A program made the position numbers and the translations under genes. The notes below the pieces were generated by a model, which was not told the origin of the DNA, searched no databases, and worked only from the letters and a program-made list of their open reading frames with translations. Positions 8,043 to 17,267 of a stretch of DNA of 64,000 bases are shown one piece after another. How positions within the stretch are numbered: position 1 is the stretch's first letter; every line of letters starts with the position of its first letter. This stretch comes from Nakamurella flavida (GTDB lineage: Bacteria; Actinomycetota; Actinomycetes; Mycobacteriales; Nakamurellaceae): positions 4,200,880 through 4,264,879 of the forward strand of contig NZ_JAUSQV010000001.1 in assembly GCF_030811475.1 (NCBI RefSeq), in the 5' to 3' direction.

Positions 8043-9040
8043 CCGCCGCCATCGAGGTCCGCGGCCTCCGCAAGGAGTACCGGACGACGGTCGCCCTGGA
8101 CGGGATCGACCTGGACGTCCCGGAGGCCACCGTGCTCGGCCTGCTCGGGCCCAACGGCGCCGGCAAGACCACCACCGTGCGCATCCTGGCCACCCTGCTC
8201 GCCCCGACCGCCGGGACGGCCCGGGTCCTGGGCATGGACGTCGTGCAGCAGGCTCCCGCGGTGCGCGCCGCCATCGGCCTCACCGGTCAGTTCGCCGCGG
8301 TCGACGAGCAGCTCACCGGCGCGGAGAACCTCGAGATGGTCGGCCGGCTGTACCACCTGCCCCGCGGGGAGGTCCGGTCCCGGGCCGCCGACCTGCTGGA
8401 GCGGTTCGATCTCACCGACGCCGCCGGTCGGGTGGTCAAGGGGTACTCCGGCGGCATGCGGCGGCGGCTGGACGTGGCCGCCTCGCTGATCGCCCGGCCC
8501 CGGGTGCTGTTCCTCGACGAGCCGACGACCGGGCTCGACCCGCGCTCGCGGATCGCCATGTGGGAGCTGATCTCCGGCCTGGTGGCCGACGGCACCACCA
8601 TCCTGCTGACCACCCAGTACCTCGAGGAGGCGGACCTGTTGGCCGACGGGATCGTGGTCATCGACCACGGCAGGGTGATCGCCCGCGGCACCGCCGACCA
8701 GCTCAAGGCCCAGGTGGGCGGCGAGCGACTGGAGTTCATCGTGGCCAGCGCGGACCAGCTGCCCGAACTGCGCTCCCGGCTGGCCGATCTCGCCGTGGAC
8801 GAGCCCCGGCTCGACGAGCAGGCCCGATCGTTCACCCTGCCGGTGAGCGGCGGTCCGGCGACGTTGCGGGAGGCACTGCGGCGGCTGGACGGGTCCGCAG
8901 TGGAACTGGTCGAGGCCGGTCTGCGCCGCCCCGATCTGGACGACGTGTTCCTCACCCTCACCGGCCGCACCAGCGGGACCGAGCCGGACACCCCGACCGG
9001 TGCGTCGGCCGCCGGCGACGCCGCGCGGGGCGGTGCCTGA
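8039..9040 (+). CDS. Daunorubicin-resistance-type ABC transporter ATPase (DrrA family)
   Basis: A 333-aa ABC ATPase. Walker A is GPNGAGKTTT, the signature is YSGGMRRRLDVA, Walker B is VLFLDEPTTGLD, and the switch is TTQYLEEAD. The C-terminal extension after residue 220 is typical of DrrA/ABC-2 exporters. It energises the permease encoded next, with TGATG stop/start overlap. Substrates of this family are hydrophobic drugs or lipids; the actual one is unknown. GTG 8039 (MTAAIEVRGLRKEY) is chosen over GTG 7928 because of family length and the overlapping leader ORF. Confidence 0.88.
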   Translation: MTAAIEVRGLRKEYRTTVALDGIDLDVPEATVLGLLGPNGAGKTTTVRILATLLAPTAGTARVLGMDVVQQAPAVRAAIGLTGQFAAVDEQLTGAENLEMVGRLYHLPRGEVRSRAADLLERFDLTDAAGRVVKGYSGGMRRRLDVAASLIARPRVLFLDEPTTGLDPRSRIAMWELISGLVADGTTILLTTQYLEEADLLADGIVVIDHGRVIARGTADQLKAQVGGERLEFIVASADQLPELRSRLADLAVDEPRLDEQARSFTLPVSGGPATLREALRRLDGSAVELVEAGLRRPDLDDVFLTLTGRTSGTEPDTPTGASAAGDAARGGA

Positions 9041-9843
9041 TGGCCACCTTCGGTCAGGCCGTGTCCGACGGAGTGGTGGTGGCCCGCCGCAACCTGCTCA
9101 AGATCCGGCGGGTGCCCGACGTCCTGGTCTTCTCGACGCTGTCGCCGATCATGTTCGTCCTGCTGTTCGCGTACGTTTTCGGGTCCGCGATCACCATCCC
9201 GGGGGTGGACTACAAGGAGTTCCTGATGGCCGGGATCTTCGCCCAGACGGTGATCTTCGGCAGCACGTTCACCGGCACCTCGCTGGCCGAGGATCTGCAG
9301 AAGGGCCTCATCGACCGGTTCCGCTCGCTGCCGATGGCCCGCTCGGCCGTGCTGGTCGGGCGCACGTCGGCGGACGTGGGCATCAACCTGGTCACCATCG
9401 CGGTGATGACGGTGACCGGACTGCTGGTGGGCTGGCGGATCCACTCCGGGCTGCTGCACGCGCTGGCCGGCTTCGCCCTGCTCATCGCCTTCGCCTACTG
9501 CGTGTCCTGGCTGATGGCGGTCATCGGGCTGTCCGTCCGGTCGCCCGAGGTCTTCAACAACGCCACCTTCATCATCATCTTCCCGCTGACCTTCATCGCC
9601 AACACGTTCGTGCCGACGAACAACTTCCCGACCGTGCTGCGGGTCATCGCCGACTGGAACCCGATCTCCTCGCTCGTCCAGGCGGTGCGTGAACTGTTCG
9701 GCAACACCAGCCCGCAGTTCCCCGCACCGGACGTGTGGCCGCTGCAGCACCCGGTGCTCTACACGTGCCTGTGGATGGTCGCGTTCCTGGTGGTGTTCGT
9801 CCCGCTCGCCATCCGGCGGTACGAATCGGCGACGACCCGGTGA
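9040..9843 (+). CDS. ABC-2 type permease (DrrB family)
   Basis: A 267-aa integral membrane protein with about six hydrophobic segments (first at about 27-50, last at about 238-258) and the ABC-2 pattern, including SLAEDLQKGLIDRFRSLPM between the second and third helices. It forms the channel for the DrrA-like ATPase, whose stop codon shares a base with this ATG. Together they form a two-gene exporter of unknown substrate inserted between rsmE and phoH. Confidence 0.87.
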   Translation: MATFGQAVSDGVVVARRNLLKIRRVPDVLVFSTLSPIMFVLLFAYVFGSAITIPGVDYKEFLMAGIFAQTVIFGSTFTGTSLAEDLQKGLIDRFRSLPMARSAVLVGRTSADVGINLVTIAVMTVTGLLVGWRIHSGLLHALAGFALLIAFAYCVSWLMAVIGLSVRSPEVFNNATFIIIFPLTFIANTFVPTNNFPTVLRVIADWNPISSLVQAVRELFGNTSPQFPAPDVWPLQHPVLYTCLWMVAFLVVFVPLAIRRYESATTR

Positions 9844-9853
9844 GGCCGCGCCG

Positions 9854-9859
9854 TAGAAT
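9854..9859 (+). promoter_or_regulatory. Probable -10 (TAGAAT) for the phoH-ybeY-CNNM-era operon
   Basis: TAGAAT is a near-consensus -10 in a GC-rich gap after the exporter genes, giving a predicted transcript start near 9866 and a leader of about 75 nt. No clear -35 is visible. All genes from phoH to era overlap or abut, so this is the likely operon promoter. Confidence 0.45.
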
Positions 9860-9940
9860 CGTCGAAGGCTCCACCGCTGCGGGTCCGCCCCGTTCGATGC
9901 GGTGCGGTCCCTCCCTCTGACAGAAGGCGAACCCCACCAG

Positions 9941-11242
9941 GTGCCGGAATCCTCCTCGGCCGCGCGGGCCTCGGCCCGTGCGGACGTCCCCTCGGCCGCC
10001 GTCACCGCCCTCGGCGGTCCGGCCGGACCCTCCGATGCGAACGCGGACGACCGTCGGCCGGCGGGCGTCGACCTGCCGGTCGACCCGAACGCGGCCGACC
10101 CGACCGGCGCCCCCGGTGGTCCCCTCGTGCCCACGTCGGCGACCGCGTCCGCCGCGGCCGCCCGGGCCCAGCGGGCGGAGTCGACCATGGTCGTCGCCGA
10201 CGAGCGGGCCATGGTCGGCCTGCTGGGATCGGGCGACGCCCTGCTGCGTCAGCTCGAGGAGTCGCTCGACGCGGACATCCACGTCCGCGGCAACCGGATC
10301 ACCCTGCGGGGTGGCGCCGGCGAGGTGGCCCTGGCCGAGCGCGCGCTGCGGGAGCTGCTGACCCTGCAGGAGTCGGGTTCGGTGCTCGACGCCGATGCCG
10401 TCCGGCGCACGGTGTCCATGCTCACCGATGCCGCGACGACCCCCGCGCCCACCGCCGCCGAGTCACCGGCGGCCGTCCTGGGCCTGAACATCGTCAGCCG
10501 TCGTGGCCGGGTGATCCGACCCAAGACGCTGAACCAGAAGCGCTACGTCGACGCCATCGACGAGCACACCATCGTCTTCGGGATCGGCCCCGCCGGTACC
10601 GGCAAGACGTACCTGGCCATGGCCAAGGCCGTGCAGTCGTTGCAGGCGAAACAGGTCAACCGGATCATCCTCACCCGCCCGGCCGTCGAGGCGGGGGAGC
10701 GGCTCGGCTTCCTCCCCGGCACGCTGAGCGACAAGATCGACCCGTACCTGCGCCCGCTCTACGACGCACTGCACGACATGCTCGACCCGGAGTCGATCCC
10801 GCGACTGATGGCGTCCGGCACCATCGAGGTCGCCCCGCTGGCCTACATGCGGGGGCGCACCCTGAACGACGCCTTCATCATCCTGGACGAGGCGCAGAAC
10901 ACCACGCCCGAGCAGATGAAGATGTTCCTGACCCGGTTGGGCTTCGGCTCCAAGATCGTGGTCACCGGCGACGTCACCCAGGTCGACCTGCCCGGTGGGC
11001 AGCGCTCCGGGCTGCAGGTCGTCCGGGACATCCTCGCCGACGTCGAGGACGTCGCCTTCCCGCAGCTGACGTCCTCGGACGTGGTGCGGCACCGGCTGGT
11101 CGGCCGCATCGTCGAGGCCTACGAGCAGTGGGACGCCGACCACGACGAGGCCGCCCCCGACCGCCAGGACCGCGGCCCGCTGGGTGGCCGGCGGGGCGAC
11201 CGGTCGGCCGGCGCGGACCGGTCGTCGGGCGCCGGCCGATGA
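9941..11242 (+). CDS. phoH: PhoH-like ATPase
   Basis: A 433-aa PhoH-family P-loop protein. After a long disordered Ala/Pro-rich N-terminus (about 1-80) comes a KH-like segment ([20 protein letters not shown]) and the ATPase with [16 protein letters not shown] (Walker A), [20 protein letters not shown] (Walker B) and [12 protein letters not shown]. Proposed role is RNA metabolism together with YbeY, encoded next with ATGA overlap. AGAAGG (9922-9927) is rather far from GTG 9941. GTG 9902 is an alternative start, and the disordered N-terminus makes the exact start hard to fix. Confidence 0.9.
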   Translation: MPESSSAARASARADVPSAAVTALGGPAGPSDANADDRRPAGVDLPVDPNAADPTGAPGGPLVPTSATASAAAARAQRAESTMVVADERAMVGLLGSGDALLRQLEESLDADIHVRGNRITLRGGAGEVALAERALRELLTLQESGSVLDADAVRRTVSMLTDAATTPAPTAAESPAAVLGLNIVSRRGRVIRPKTLNQKRYVDAIDEHTIVFGIGPAGTGKTYLAMAKAVQSLQAKQVNRIILTRPAVEAGERLGFLPGTLSDKIDPYLRPLYDALHDMLDPESIPRLMASGTIEVAPLAYMRGRTLNDAFIILDEAQNTTPEQMKMFLTRLGFGSKIVVTGDVTQVDLPGGQRSGLQVVRDILADVEDVAFPQLTSSDVVRHRLVGRIVEAYEQWDADHDEAAPDRQDRGPLGGRRGDRSAGADRSSGAGR

Positions 11243-11835
11243 GCGTCGAGATCGCCAACGAGTCCGGGGTCGAGGTCGACGAGCTCGCCCTCGTCTCGGT
11301 GTCCCGGTTCGTGCTCGAGCGGATGGGCATCAACGCGATGGCCGAGCTGTCCATCCTGCTGATGGACGTCGAGGCGATGTCCGAGCTGCACCTCAAGTGG
11401 ATGGACGAGCCCGGCCCGACCGACGTCATGAGCTTCCCGATGGACGAGCTGGACACCGCCCGGCGGCCCGACGAGGCCGGTGCCGGCCCCGCGCTGCTCG
11501 GCGACGTCGTGCTGTGTCCGCAGGTCGCGGTGGAACAGGCGACCCAGGCCGGTCATCTGCTCGACGACGAACTGCACCTGTTGACCGTCCACGGCATTCT
11601 GCACCTGCTGGGCTACGACCACGCCGAGCCCGAGGAGGAGCGCACCATGTTCCGCCTGCAGAACGAGATGCTGGACACCTGGCGGGAGGCCCGGGCGCAC
11701 GGCGCTCGGCGGGCCCGGATCGACGCGGTCGACTCCGCCGTGCTCGACGCGGTGGGCCTGGCCACGGGTCGCCCGGACGGACCGGTGGGCACGACCCACC
11801 GCTCCGGTCCGGACCGGGGTGTTCCCGGCCGATGA
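11239..11835 (+). CDS. ybeY: Endoribonuclease YbeY
   Basis: A 198-aa zinc-dependent endoribonuclease involved in 16S rRNA 3'-end maturation and 70S quality control. The metal site [11 protein letters not shown] supplies the three His of H-x3-H-x5-H. The family segment [15 protein letters not shown] is present. The core ends near residue 150 and a ~45-residue extension follows. ATG overlaps the phoH stop, and its own stop overlaps the CNNM-like gene. Confidence 0.94.
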   Translation: MSVEIANESGVEVDELALVSVSRFVLERMGINAMAELSILLMDVEAMSELHLKWMDEPGPTDVMSFPMDELDTARRPDEAGAGPALLGDVVLCPQVAVEQATQAGHLLDDELHLLTVHGILHLLGYDHAEPEEERTMFRLQNEMLDTWREARAHGARRARIDAVDSAVLDAVGLATGRPDGPVGTTHRSGPDRGVPGR

Positions 11836-13778
11836 CGCCCTTCGACGCCCTGGACGTCGTCCTGGTCCTGGTGTCCGCCCTGCTCATCCCCCTCGCGGGG
11901 CTCCTGGCCGCGGCTGATGCCGCCATCACCACGGTGTCGCCGGCCCGGGTCGAGGAGATGGCCCGGGAGGGTCGACGCGGCGCCGAATCGCTCCTGACGA
12001 TCACCCAGGACCGCCCCCGGCACACCAACATCCTGTTGTTGCTCCGGGTCGTCGCCGAGCTCACCGCCACCGTGGGGGTGGCGGCGGTCGCGTTCTCCAC
12101 CTGGGGTTTCCAGGTCTGGATCGGCCTGCTGGTCATCGTGGTGATGCTGATCGTCTGCTACGTGGTGATCGGGGTGCTGCCGAGGACCATCGGTCGCCAG
12201 CACGCGTACTCGGTGGGTCTGGCGCTGGCCGCGATCACCCGGGGCCTGACCCGGGTGCTGTCCCCCGTCGCCTCCCTGCTGATCCTGCTGGGCAACGCCA
12301 TCACCCCCGGGCGGGGCTTCCGCGAGGGCCCGTTCTCCTCCGACATCGAGCTCCGCGAACTCGTCGACATGGCCGGGCAGCGCGGCATGGTCGAGGACGC
12401 GGAGCGGGCGATGCTGCAGAGCGTCTTCGCGCTGGGCGACACGATCGCCCGCGAGGTGATGGTGCCGCGCACCGAGATGGTGTGGATCGAGTCCGACCTG
12501 TCCATCCGCGAGGCGCTGGTGCTCGCCACCCGGTCCGGCTACTCCCGCATCCCGGTGATCGGCGAGGACGTCGACGACCTGCTCGGCGTCGTCTACCTCA
12601 AGGATCTGGTCGTCCGGGTGCTCACCCTGCACGACGGGGACAGCGGCGTCGGTGTCGCGGAGGTGATGCGGCCCCCGGTCTTCGTCCCCGAGTCCAAGAA
12701 CGTCGACGCGCTGCTGCGCGACATGCAGCGCGACCGCAACCACTTCGCCGTCGTCGTGGACGAGTACGGCGGCACCGCGGGCATCGTCACCATCGAGGAC
12801 GTCCTCGAGGAGATCGTCGGCGAGATCACCGACGAGTACGACGTGGAGACCCGGGCCCCCATCGAGCACCTCGACGACGGGGTGGTCCGGGTGTCGTCCC
12901 GGCTGGCCGTCGAGGACCTCGGCGAGCTGTTCGACGTCGACCTCCCGGACGAGGACGTGGAGACGGTGGGCGGTCTGCTCGCCCAGCTGATCGGTCGCGT
13001 CCCCATCGCCGGGTCCGAGGCCGTGGTGGAGGGGCTTCACCTGCTCGGCGAGTACGGCGTCGACCGCCGCGGCCGCCCCCGGGTGCTCACCGTGCTGGTC
13101 CACCGGGCCACCCCGGAGGAACAGGACGAGGCCGACCGCGCCGAGGCCGCCGAACGCGAGGAACGCGAGGACCGATCGGCCGAGGAGCGCGAGGCCCGGC
13201 AGGACGCCGGACCGGGCGGTCGTCCCGATCAGGACCAGGCCGAGGAGGCCCGGGAGAACGGGAGCGACGACCGGACGGATCGGCGTACGGACGACCGCCG
13301 GGACGGTGCCGCCCGGAACCGCAAGGACGGCAAGGGCGGTAAGGCTGCGAAGGGCCACGACAGGTCGGGCGGAGCCGGCAAGAAGGCGGCCAAGGCCGCA
13401 CGCAAGGCCGCCGCCGAGCTCGGGGACGGCCCGACCGGTGGGCGGGATCGCCCGGCGGACTCCGATGCGTCCGCCGCCCCGTCCGCGGACCCGGCCGGGA
13501 CAGGTGTCACGGGCGTGGCGGACGGTGGAACAGACGACCGCGCCGACACACGAACCGACGATCGAACCCAGGACGTCCCGACCACGGCGGCCACGGCATC
13601 CGCGGCCCCGACACCGTCGGACACGGCACCGGCGGGCATGGCACCGAGCGACACGACATCGGATGACACCGCCGCACGGACGTTGCCGGATCGTCCCGAC
13701 GACACAGACACCCCGCAGCCGGAGCCGGCCGTCGCCGCGCACGCCGGTGCACGACCGTCCCGAGAGGACCCCCGTTGA
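11832..13778 (+). CDS. CNNM/HlyC-CorC family transporter with CBS pair and long charged tail
   Basis: A 648-aa hemolysin/CorC family membrane protein, implicated in Mg/Co homeostasis. Residues 1-150 form the CNNM (DUF21) domain with hydrophobic segments; about 200-325 form the CBS pair ([49 protein letters not shown]); about 345-430 form the CorC_HlyC domain. The last ~210 residues are low-complexity: first E/R/D-rich, then a Lys/Gly/Ala run, then Thr/Ala/Asp. ATGA overlap with ybeY; TTGA overlap with the next gene. The tail roughly doubles the soluble part and is unusual for the family. Confidence 0.9.
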   Translation: MTPFDALDVVLVLVSALLIPLAGLLAAADAAITTVSPARVEEMAREGRRGAESLLTITQDRPRHTNILLLLRVVAELTATVGVAAVAFSTWGFQVWIGLLVIVVMLIVCYVVIGVLPRTIGRQHAYSVGLALAAITRGLTRVLSPVASLLILLGNAITPGRGFREGPFSSDIELRELVDMAGQRGMVEDAERAMLQSVFALGDTIAREVMVPRTEMVWIESDLSIREALVLATRSGYSRIPVIGEDVDDLLGVVYLKDLVVRVLTLHDGDSGVGVAEVMRPPVFVPESKNVDALLRDMQRDRNHFAVVVDEYGGTAGIVTIEDVLEEIVGEITDEYDVETRAPIEHLDDGVVRVSSRLAVEDLGELFDVDLPDEDVETVGGLLAQLIGRVPIAGSEAVVEGLHLLGEYGVDRRGRPRVLTVLVHRATPEEQDEADRAEAAEREEREDRSAEEREARQDAGPGGRPDQDQAEEARENGSDDRTDRRTDDRRDGAARNRKDGKGGKAAKGHDRSGGAGKKAAKAARKAAAELGDGPTGGRDRPADSDASAAPSADPAGTGVTGVADGGTDDRADTRTDDRTQDVPTTAATASAAPTPSDTAPAGMAPSDTTSDDTAARTLPDRPDDTDTPQPEPAVAAHAGARPSREDPR

Positions 13779-14173
13779 GCACACCAGACCCGTCCGACCC
13801 GACCGTTCCTCCACTGGCCGACCCGGCACCGGCCGCACCCCTGACCCTGGACGCCGAGGACACCAAGCTGGTCGTGCTCGCCCGCGGTGCGCGCGGTCGG
13901 GCCGCGGCGGCCGAGGGTGCCGCCGTGCGGGACGAGGACGGCCGGACCTACGCCGCCGCGACGGTGACACTGCCCTCGCTCCAGCTCACCGCCCTGCAGG
14001 CCGCGGCAGCCGCCGCGCTCGCCTCGGGGGCCCGACGGGTCGAGGCCGCGGTCATCGTGGGTGGTGCGCAGAGCGCCGATCCGGCCTCCCGGGCGGTCGC
14101 CGCCGACCTGTCCGCGCCGGTGTTGATCCTCGCCGACGCCCAGGGCACGCCGCTGTCCCGGGTCGCGCCGTGA
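13775..14173 (+). CDS. Degenerate cytidine deaminase-like protein
   Basis: A 132-aa protein using a TTG start that overlaps the preceding stop (TTGA), with GAGAGGA upstream. Position between the CorC-like gene and era matches the mycobacterial Rv2365c-type gene. The fold pattern (RTYAAATVTLPSLQLTALQAAAAAAL ... VEAAVIVGGAQ) recalls cytidine deaminases, but the zinc ligands (C/H-A-E and PCxxC) are absent, so it is presumably not a deaminase. The stop overlaps era by GTGA. Confidence 0.72.
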   Translation: MSTPDPSDPTVPPLADPAPAAPLTLDAEDTKLVVLARGARGRAAAAEGAAVRDEDGRTYAAATVTLPSLQLTALQAAAAAALASGARRVEAAVIVGGAQSADPASRAVAADLSAPVLILADAQGTPLSRVAP

Positions 14174-15108
14174 GCCGGGACAGGAGCCCGGGCGGCACCG
14201 CCGACCACCACGCCGGTTTCGCCTGCTTCGTGGGCCGGCCCAACGTGGGCAAGTCGACCCTGCTGAACGCGCTGGTGGGCGAGAAGATCGCCATCACCTC
14301 GGACAAGCCGCAGACCACGCGCCGGGCGATCCGGGGCATCGTCACCCGCCCGGACGCGCAGCTCGTCGTCGTCGACACCCCGGGTATGCACAAGCCGCGC
14401 ACCCTGCTCGGCGAACGGCTCGGCGAGGTGATCCGCGGGGTGTGGAGCGATGTCGACGTCATCGGGTTCTGCGTGCCCGCCGACGAGGCGATCGGGCCCG
14501 GTGACCGCCGGATCATGGCCGATCTCGCGCACGACGCCCCCCGCACGCCGGTGCTGGGCATCGTCACCAAGACCGACAAGGTCGGCCCCGAGGCCATCGC
14601 CAAGCAGCTGCTGGCCCTCTCGCAGGTGCGGGAGTTCGCCGACGTCATCCCGGTGTCGGCGGTGCGTGGTGACCAGGTCGGGCTGCTCACCGACCTGCTG
14701 GTCGCCCAGCTGCCGGAGAGCCCCCGGCTGTACCCGGACGGCGAGGTCACCGACGAGCCGGTCGAGACCCTCATCGCCGAGCTGGTGCGGGAGGCCGCAC
14801 TCGACGGCGTCCGCGACGAGCTGCCCCACTCCCTGGCCGTGCTGGTCAGCGAGATGATGCCGCGCGAGCGCGCCCCGGGCCGGGCGCCGCTCACCGATGT
14901 GTTCGCGACGATCTACGTCGAGCGCGATTCCCAGAAGTCGATCGTGCTGGGCCACAAAGGGTCCCGGCTCGCCTCGGTCGGTCGCCGGTCACGGGTGGGC
15001 ATCGAGAAGCTGCTCGGCACCCAGGTGTACCTGGACCTGCACGTCACGGTGGCCAAGGAATGGCAGCGCGACCCCAAGCAGCTGCGCAAGCTCGGCTTCG
15101 ACGGCTGA
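14170..15108 (+). CDS. era: GTPase Era
   Basis: A 312-aa ribosome-assembly GTPase. G1 is GRPNVGKSTLLNAL; the switch I T lies in KPQTTRRAI; G3 is DTPGMHKP; G4 is TKTD; G5 is VSAVRG. The C-terminal KH domain (about 205-312) binds the 3' end of 16S rRNA, which fits its operon with ybeY. GTG 14170 overlaps the preceding stop; the longer ORF to 13306 is a shadow. Confidence 0.96.
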   Translation: MSRDRSPGGTADHHAGFACFVGRPNVGKSTLLNALVGEKIAITSDKPQTTRRAIRGIVTRPDAQLVVVDTPGMHKPRTLLGERLGEVIRGVWSDVDVIGFCVPADEAIGPGDRRIMADLAHDAPRTPVLGIVTKTDKVGPEAIAKQLLALSQVREFADVIPVSAVRGDQVGLLTDLLVAQLPESPRLYPDGEVTDEPVETLIAELVREAALDGVRDELPHSLAVLVSEMMPRERAPGRAPLTDVFATIYVERDSQKSIVLGHKGSRLASVGRRSRVGIEKLLGTQVYLDLHVTVAKEWQRDPKQLRKLGFDG

Positions 15109-15111
15109 TCC

Positions 15112-15152
15112 GGCCGGCCGCGGTCGGTGGACGGCCGGGGCGACGGCCGGCC
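15112..15152 (+). terminator. Possible hairpin terminator after era
   Basis: Perfect 9-bp arms GGCCGGCCG (15112-15120) and CGGCCGGCC (15144-15152), starting 4 nt after the era stop. There is no T tract, as is usual in very GC-rich actinobacteria. The 23-nt loop weakens the call. Confidence 0.35.
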
Positions 15153-15231
15153 CGGGGCGCCGTGGGAGGGGCGGCGGAGGGGTCCGCGCGTCGTCCCGGG
15201 TCACGCCGGCCGGTCGTGCCATGATCCGCCG

Positions 15232-15795
15232 GTGCGCAGCGACACCGGACGCCACCGGCTCCCACCCGGCCGCCCCGGCCGCGGGCCGGCGATCACCGCA
15301 CTCCTGGGTTCGGTCCTGATCATCGGGGTGGCGCTGGCCGTGCCCGCCGGTGCCCACGGAGCCGACCCGATCGACGCCGACCCGGTGACCGCGTTCGCCC
15401 TGGTGGTCGACGCACCCGCATGCACCGCGGCCACCACGCCCGCCACCGTGGAGCTGCTCGACCCGGTGCTGCGCGCCGCCCTGGACGGCTGCGGCCTGAC
15501 CGCCGGCCAGCGGATCGCAGTGGAGTACCTGCGGAACGAACCGGGCGTGGTGCGGCTGGCCGGCACCTCGACGTCCGGAGTCGACGGTGGGTCGGGGCGT
15601 TGGGTCGCCGCCGGGCTGGCCGTGCTGGCCCTGTTGGCCGTGCTGGCGGTCGTGGTCCTGGTGGGCGCGCACCGGCGGGGTCGTCCGACCGGTCCGTCGG
15701 TCACCGTGGCCGATCTGATCACCCGCCTGGCCGCGGCGCCCACTCCCGCTCCGGCGGTCCGAGCCCGGGTCCTGGAGACCGCTGGCCGGTCCTGA
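15232..15795 (+). CDS. Two-helix membrane protein with extracytoplasmic domain, unknown function
   Basis: A 187-aa protein. GTG 15232 is chosen because CATGAT (15220-15225) lies 6 nt upstream, the leaderless pattern. Residues about 20-42 form a signal-anchor helix ending VPAGAHGADP, then about 85 extracytoplasmic residues with two Cys (CTAATT, GCGLTAGQ) that could form a disulfide, a second helix at about 124-146, and a basic cytoplasmic tail. No family recognised. Monocistronic, between era and the M16 pair. Confidence 0.6.
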   Translation: MRSDTGRHRLPPGRPGRGPAITALLGSVLIIGVALAVPAGAHGADPIDADPVTAFALVVDAPACTAATTPATVELLDPVLRAALDGCGLTAGQRIAVEYLRNEPGVVRLAGTSTSGVDGGSGRWVAAGLAVLALLAVLAVVVLVGAHRRGRPTGPSVTVADLITRLAAAPTPAPAVRARVLETAGRS

Positions 15796-15926
15796 GCCCG
15801 GGGTCCGGCACCGCCCCGGGGCTGCCGGTCCGCGGTCGTCGGGTGGACGCGCGGCTCCGGCGTCCCGCTGTTCGCCCACCGCGCACACCGGGTGGACCGC
15901 CCGGTCCACCCGGATAGTCTGGGACG

Positions 15927-17267
15927 GTGACCGCCCCGACCACGTCGAGCGGGCGGGCGCGCATCCGCCCCGTCCGCCTCCCGCGCGCTGACTACCCCAT
16001 CACCCGCACCACCCTGGACAACGGTCTGCGGGTCGTCCTGGCCCCCGACCGCAGCACCGGGGTCGTCGGGGTCGCGGTGCACTACGATGTGGGCTTCCGG
16101 TCGGAGCCCGAAGGGCGCACCGGGTTCGCCCACCTCTTCGAGCACCTGATGTTCCAGGGCAGCGAGTCGTTGCCCAAGCTCGAGCACTTCCGGCTGGTGC
16201 AGTCCTCCGGCGGCCTGTTCAACGGGTCCACGCACACCGACTACACCGACTACTTCGAGGTGCTCCCCTCGGCGGCCCTGGAACGCGGCCTGTTCCTGGA
16301 GGCCGACCGGATGCGTGCCCCGATGATCACCGCCGAGAACCTGGCCAACCAGGTCGACGTGGTCAGCGAGGAGATCCGGCTCAACGTCCTGAACCGCCCC
16401 TACGGCGGGTTCCCGTGGATCCTGCTGCCGCCGGTCATGTTCGACACGTTCGCCAACGCGCACAACGGGTACGGCGACTTCGTCGATCTCCGGGCGGCGA
16501 CGGTGGCCGATTGCGCCGACTTCTTCGAGACGTACTACACCCCGGCCAATGCGGTGCTCACCGTGTGCGGCGGCTTCGACCCGGACACGGCTCTCGAGCT
16601 CATCCACCGGCACTTCGACGACGTCCCGTTCCGGCCGGCCCCGGTGCGTCCGTCGTTCGACGAACCGGCCCTGACCGGCGTGCGCTCCGCCGATCACCAC
16701 GACCCGCACGCGCCCGCTCCGGCGCTGGCCGTCGGCTGGCGGCTGCCCGACCCGGTGAGCGACCTCCCCGGGTACCTGGCCTTCCTGATGGCCGGCAGCG
16801 TGCTGTCCGACGGGGAGTCCTCCCGCCTGCAGTCCACCGTCATCGCCCGGGACGGGCTGGCCACCGACATCTGGGCCGGCCCCGGGCTGGTCGGCGGCCC
16901 GTTGGACGCCCGGGACCCCGACGTCTTCGTGCTGGGTGCGGTGCACGCCCCCGGGACGGAGGCGCAGACCGTCATCGACGCGGCCATGGTCGAGGTGGCC
17001 GCGTTGGCGGCCGACGGCCCGCAGGAGGGCGAACTGCCCCGGGCGGTCGCCCGGTTCGTGTCCGGTCTCTACCGGGAGAACGACACCATCTCGGTGCGCA
17101 CCCGTTCCCTGGGGACGATGGAACTGCTGCACGGCCGAGCCGAACTGCTCGGCGAACTGCCCGACCTGCTGGCGCAGGTGACCGCGGACGACGTCGCCGC
17201 CGCCGCCCGCGCCCTGGATCCCGAACGCTGCGCCGTCCTTCGGGTGCTGCCCGGAGGAGAAGCCTGA
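15927..17267 (+). CDS. M16 family zinc peptidase, catalytic subunit
   Basis: A 446-aa pitrilysin-type peptidase. The inverted zinc motif HLFEH (His69-x2-Glu-His73) is intact and the downstream Glu lies in the VVSEEIRL helix. Both half-domains are present. TAGTCT (15915-15920) is 6 nt before GTG 15927, so the mRNA is probably leaderless. The next gene encodes the partner lacking zinc ligands; such pairs form a heterodimer that degrades peptides. No signal peptide, so presumably cytoplasmic. Confidence 0.9.
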   Translation: MTAPTTSSGRARIRPVRLPRADYPITRTTLDNGLRVVLAPDRSTGVVGVAVHYDVGFRSEPEGRTGFAHLFEHLMFQGSESLPKLEHFRLVQSSGGLFNGSTHTDYTDYFEVLPSAALERGLFLEADRMRAPMITAENLANQVDVVSEEIRLNVLNRPYGGFPWILLPPVMFDTFANAHNGYGDFVDLRAATVADCADFFETYYTPANAVLTVCGGFDPDTALELIHRHFDDVPFRPAPVRPSFDEPALTGVRSADHHDPHAPAPALAVGWRLPDPVSDLPGYLAFLMAGSVLSDGESSRLQSTVIARDGLATDIWAGPGLVGGPLDARDPDVFVLGAVHAPGTEAQTVIDAAMVEVAALAADGPQEGELPRAVARFVSGLYRENDTISVRTRSLGTMELLHGRAELLGELPDLLAQVTADDVAAAARALDPERCAVLRVLPGGEA

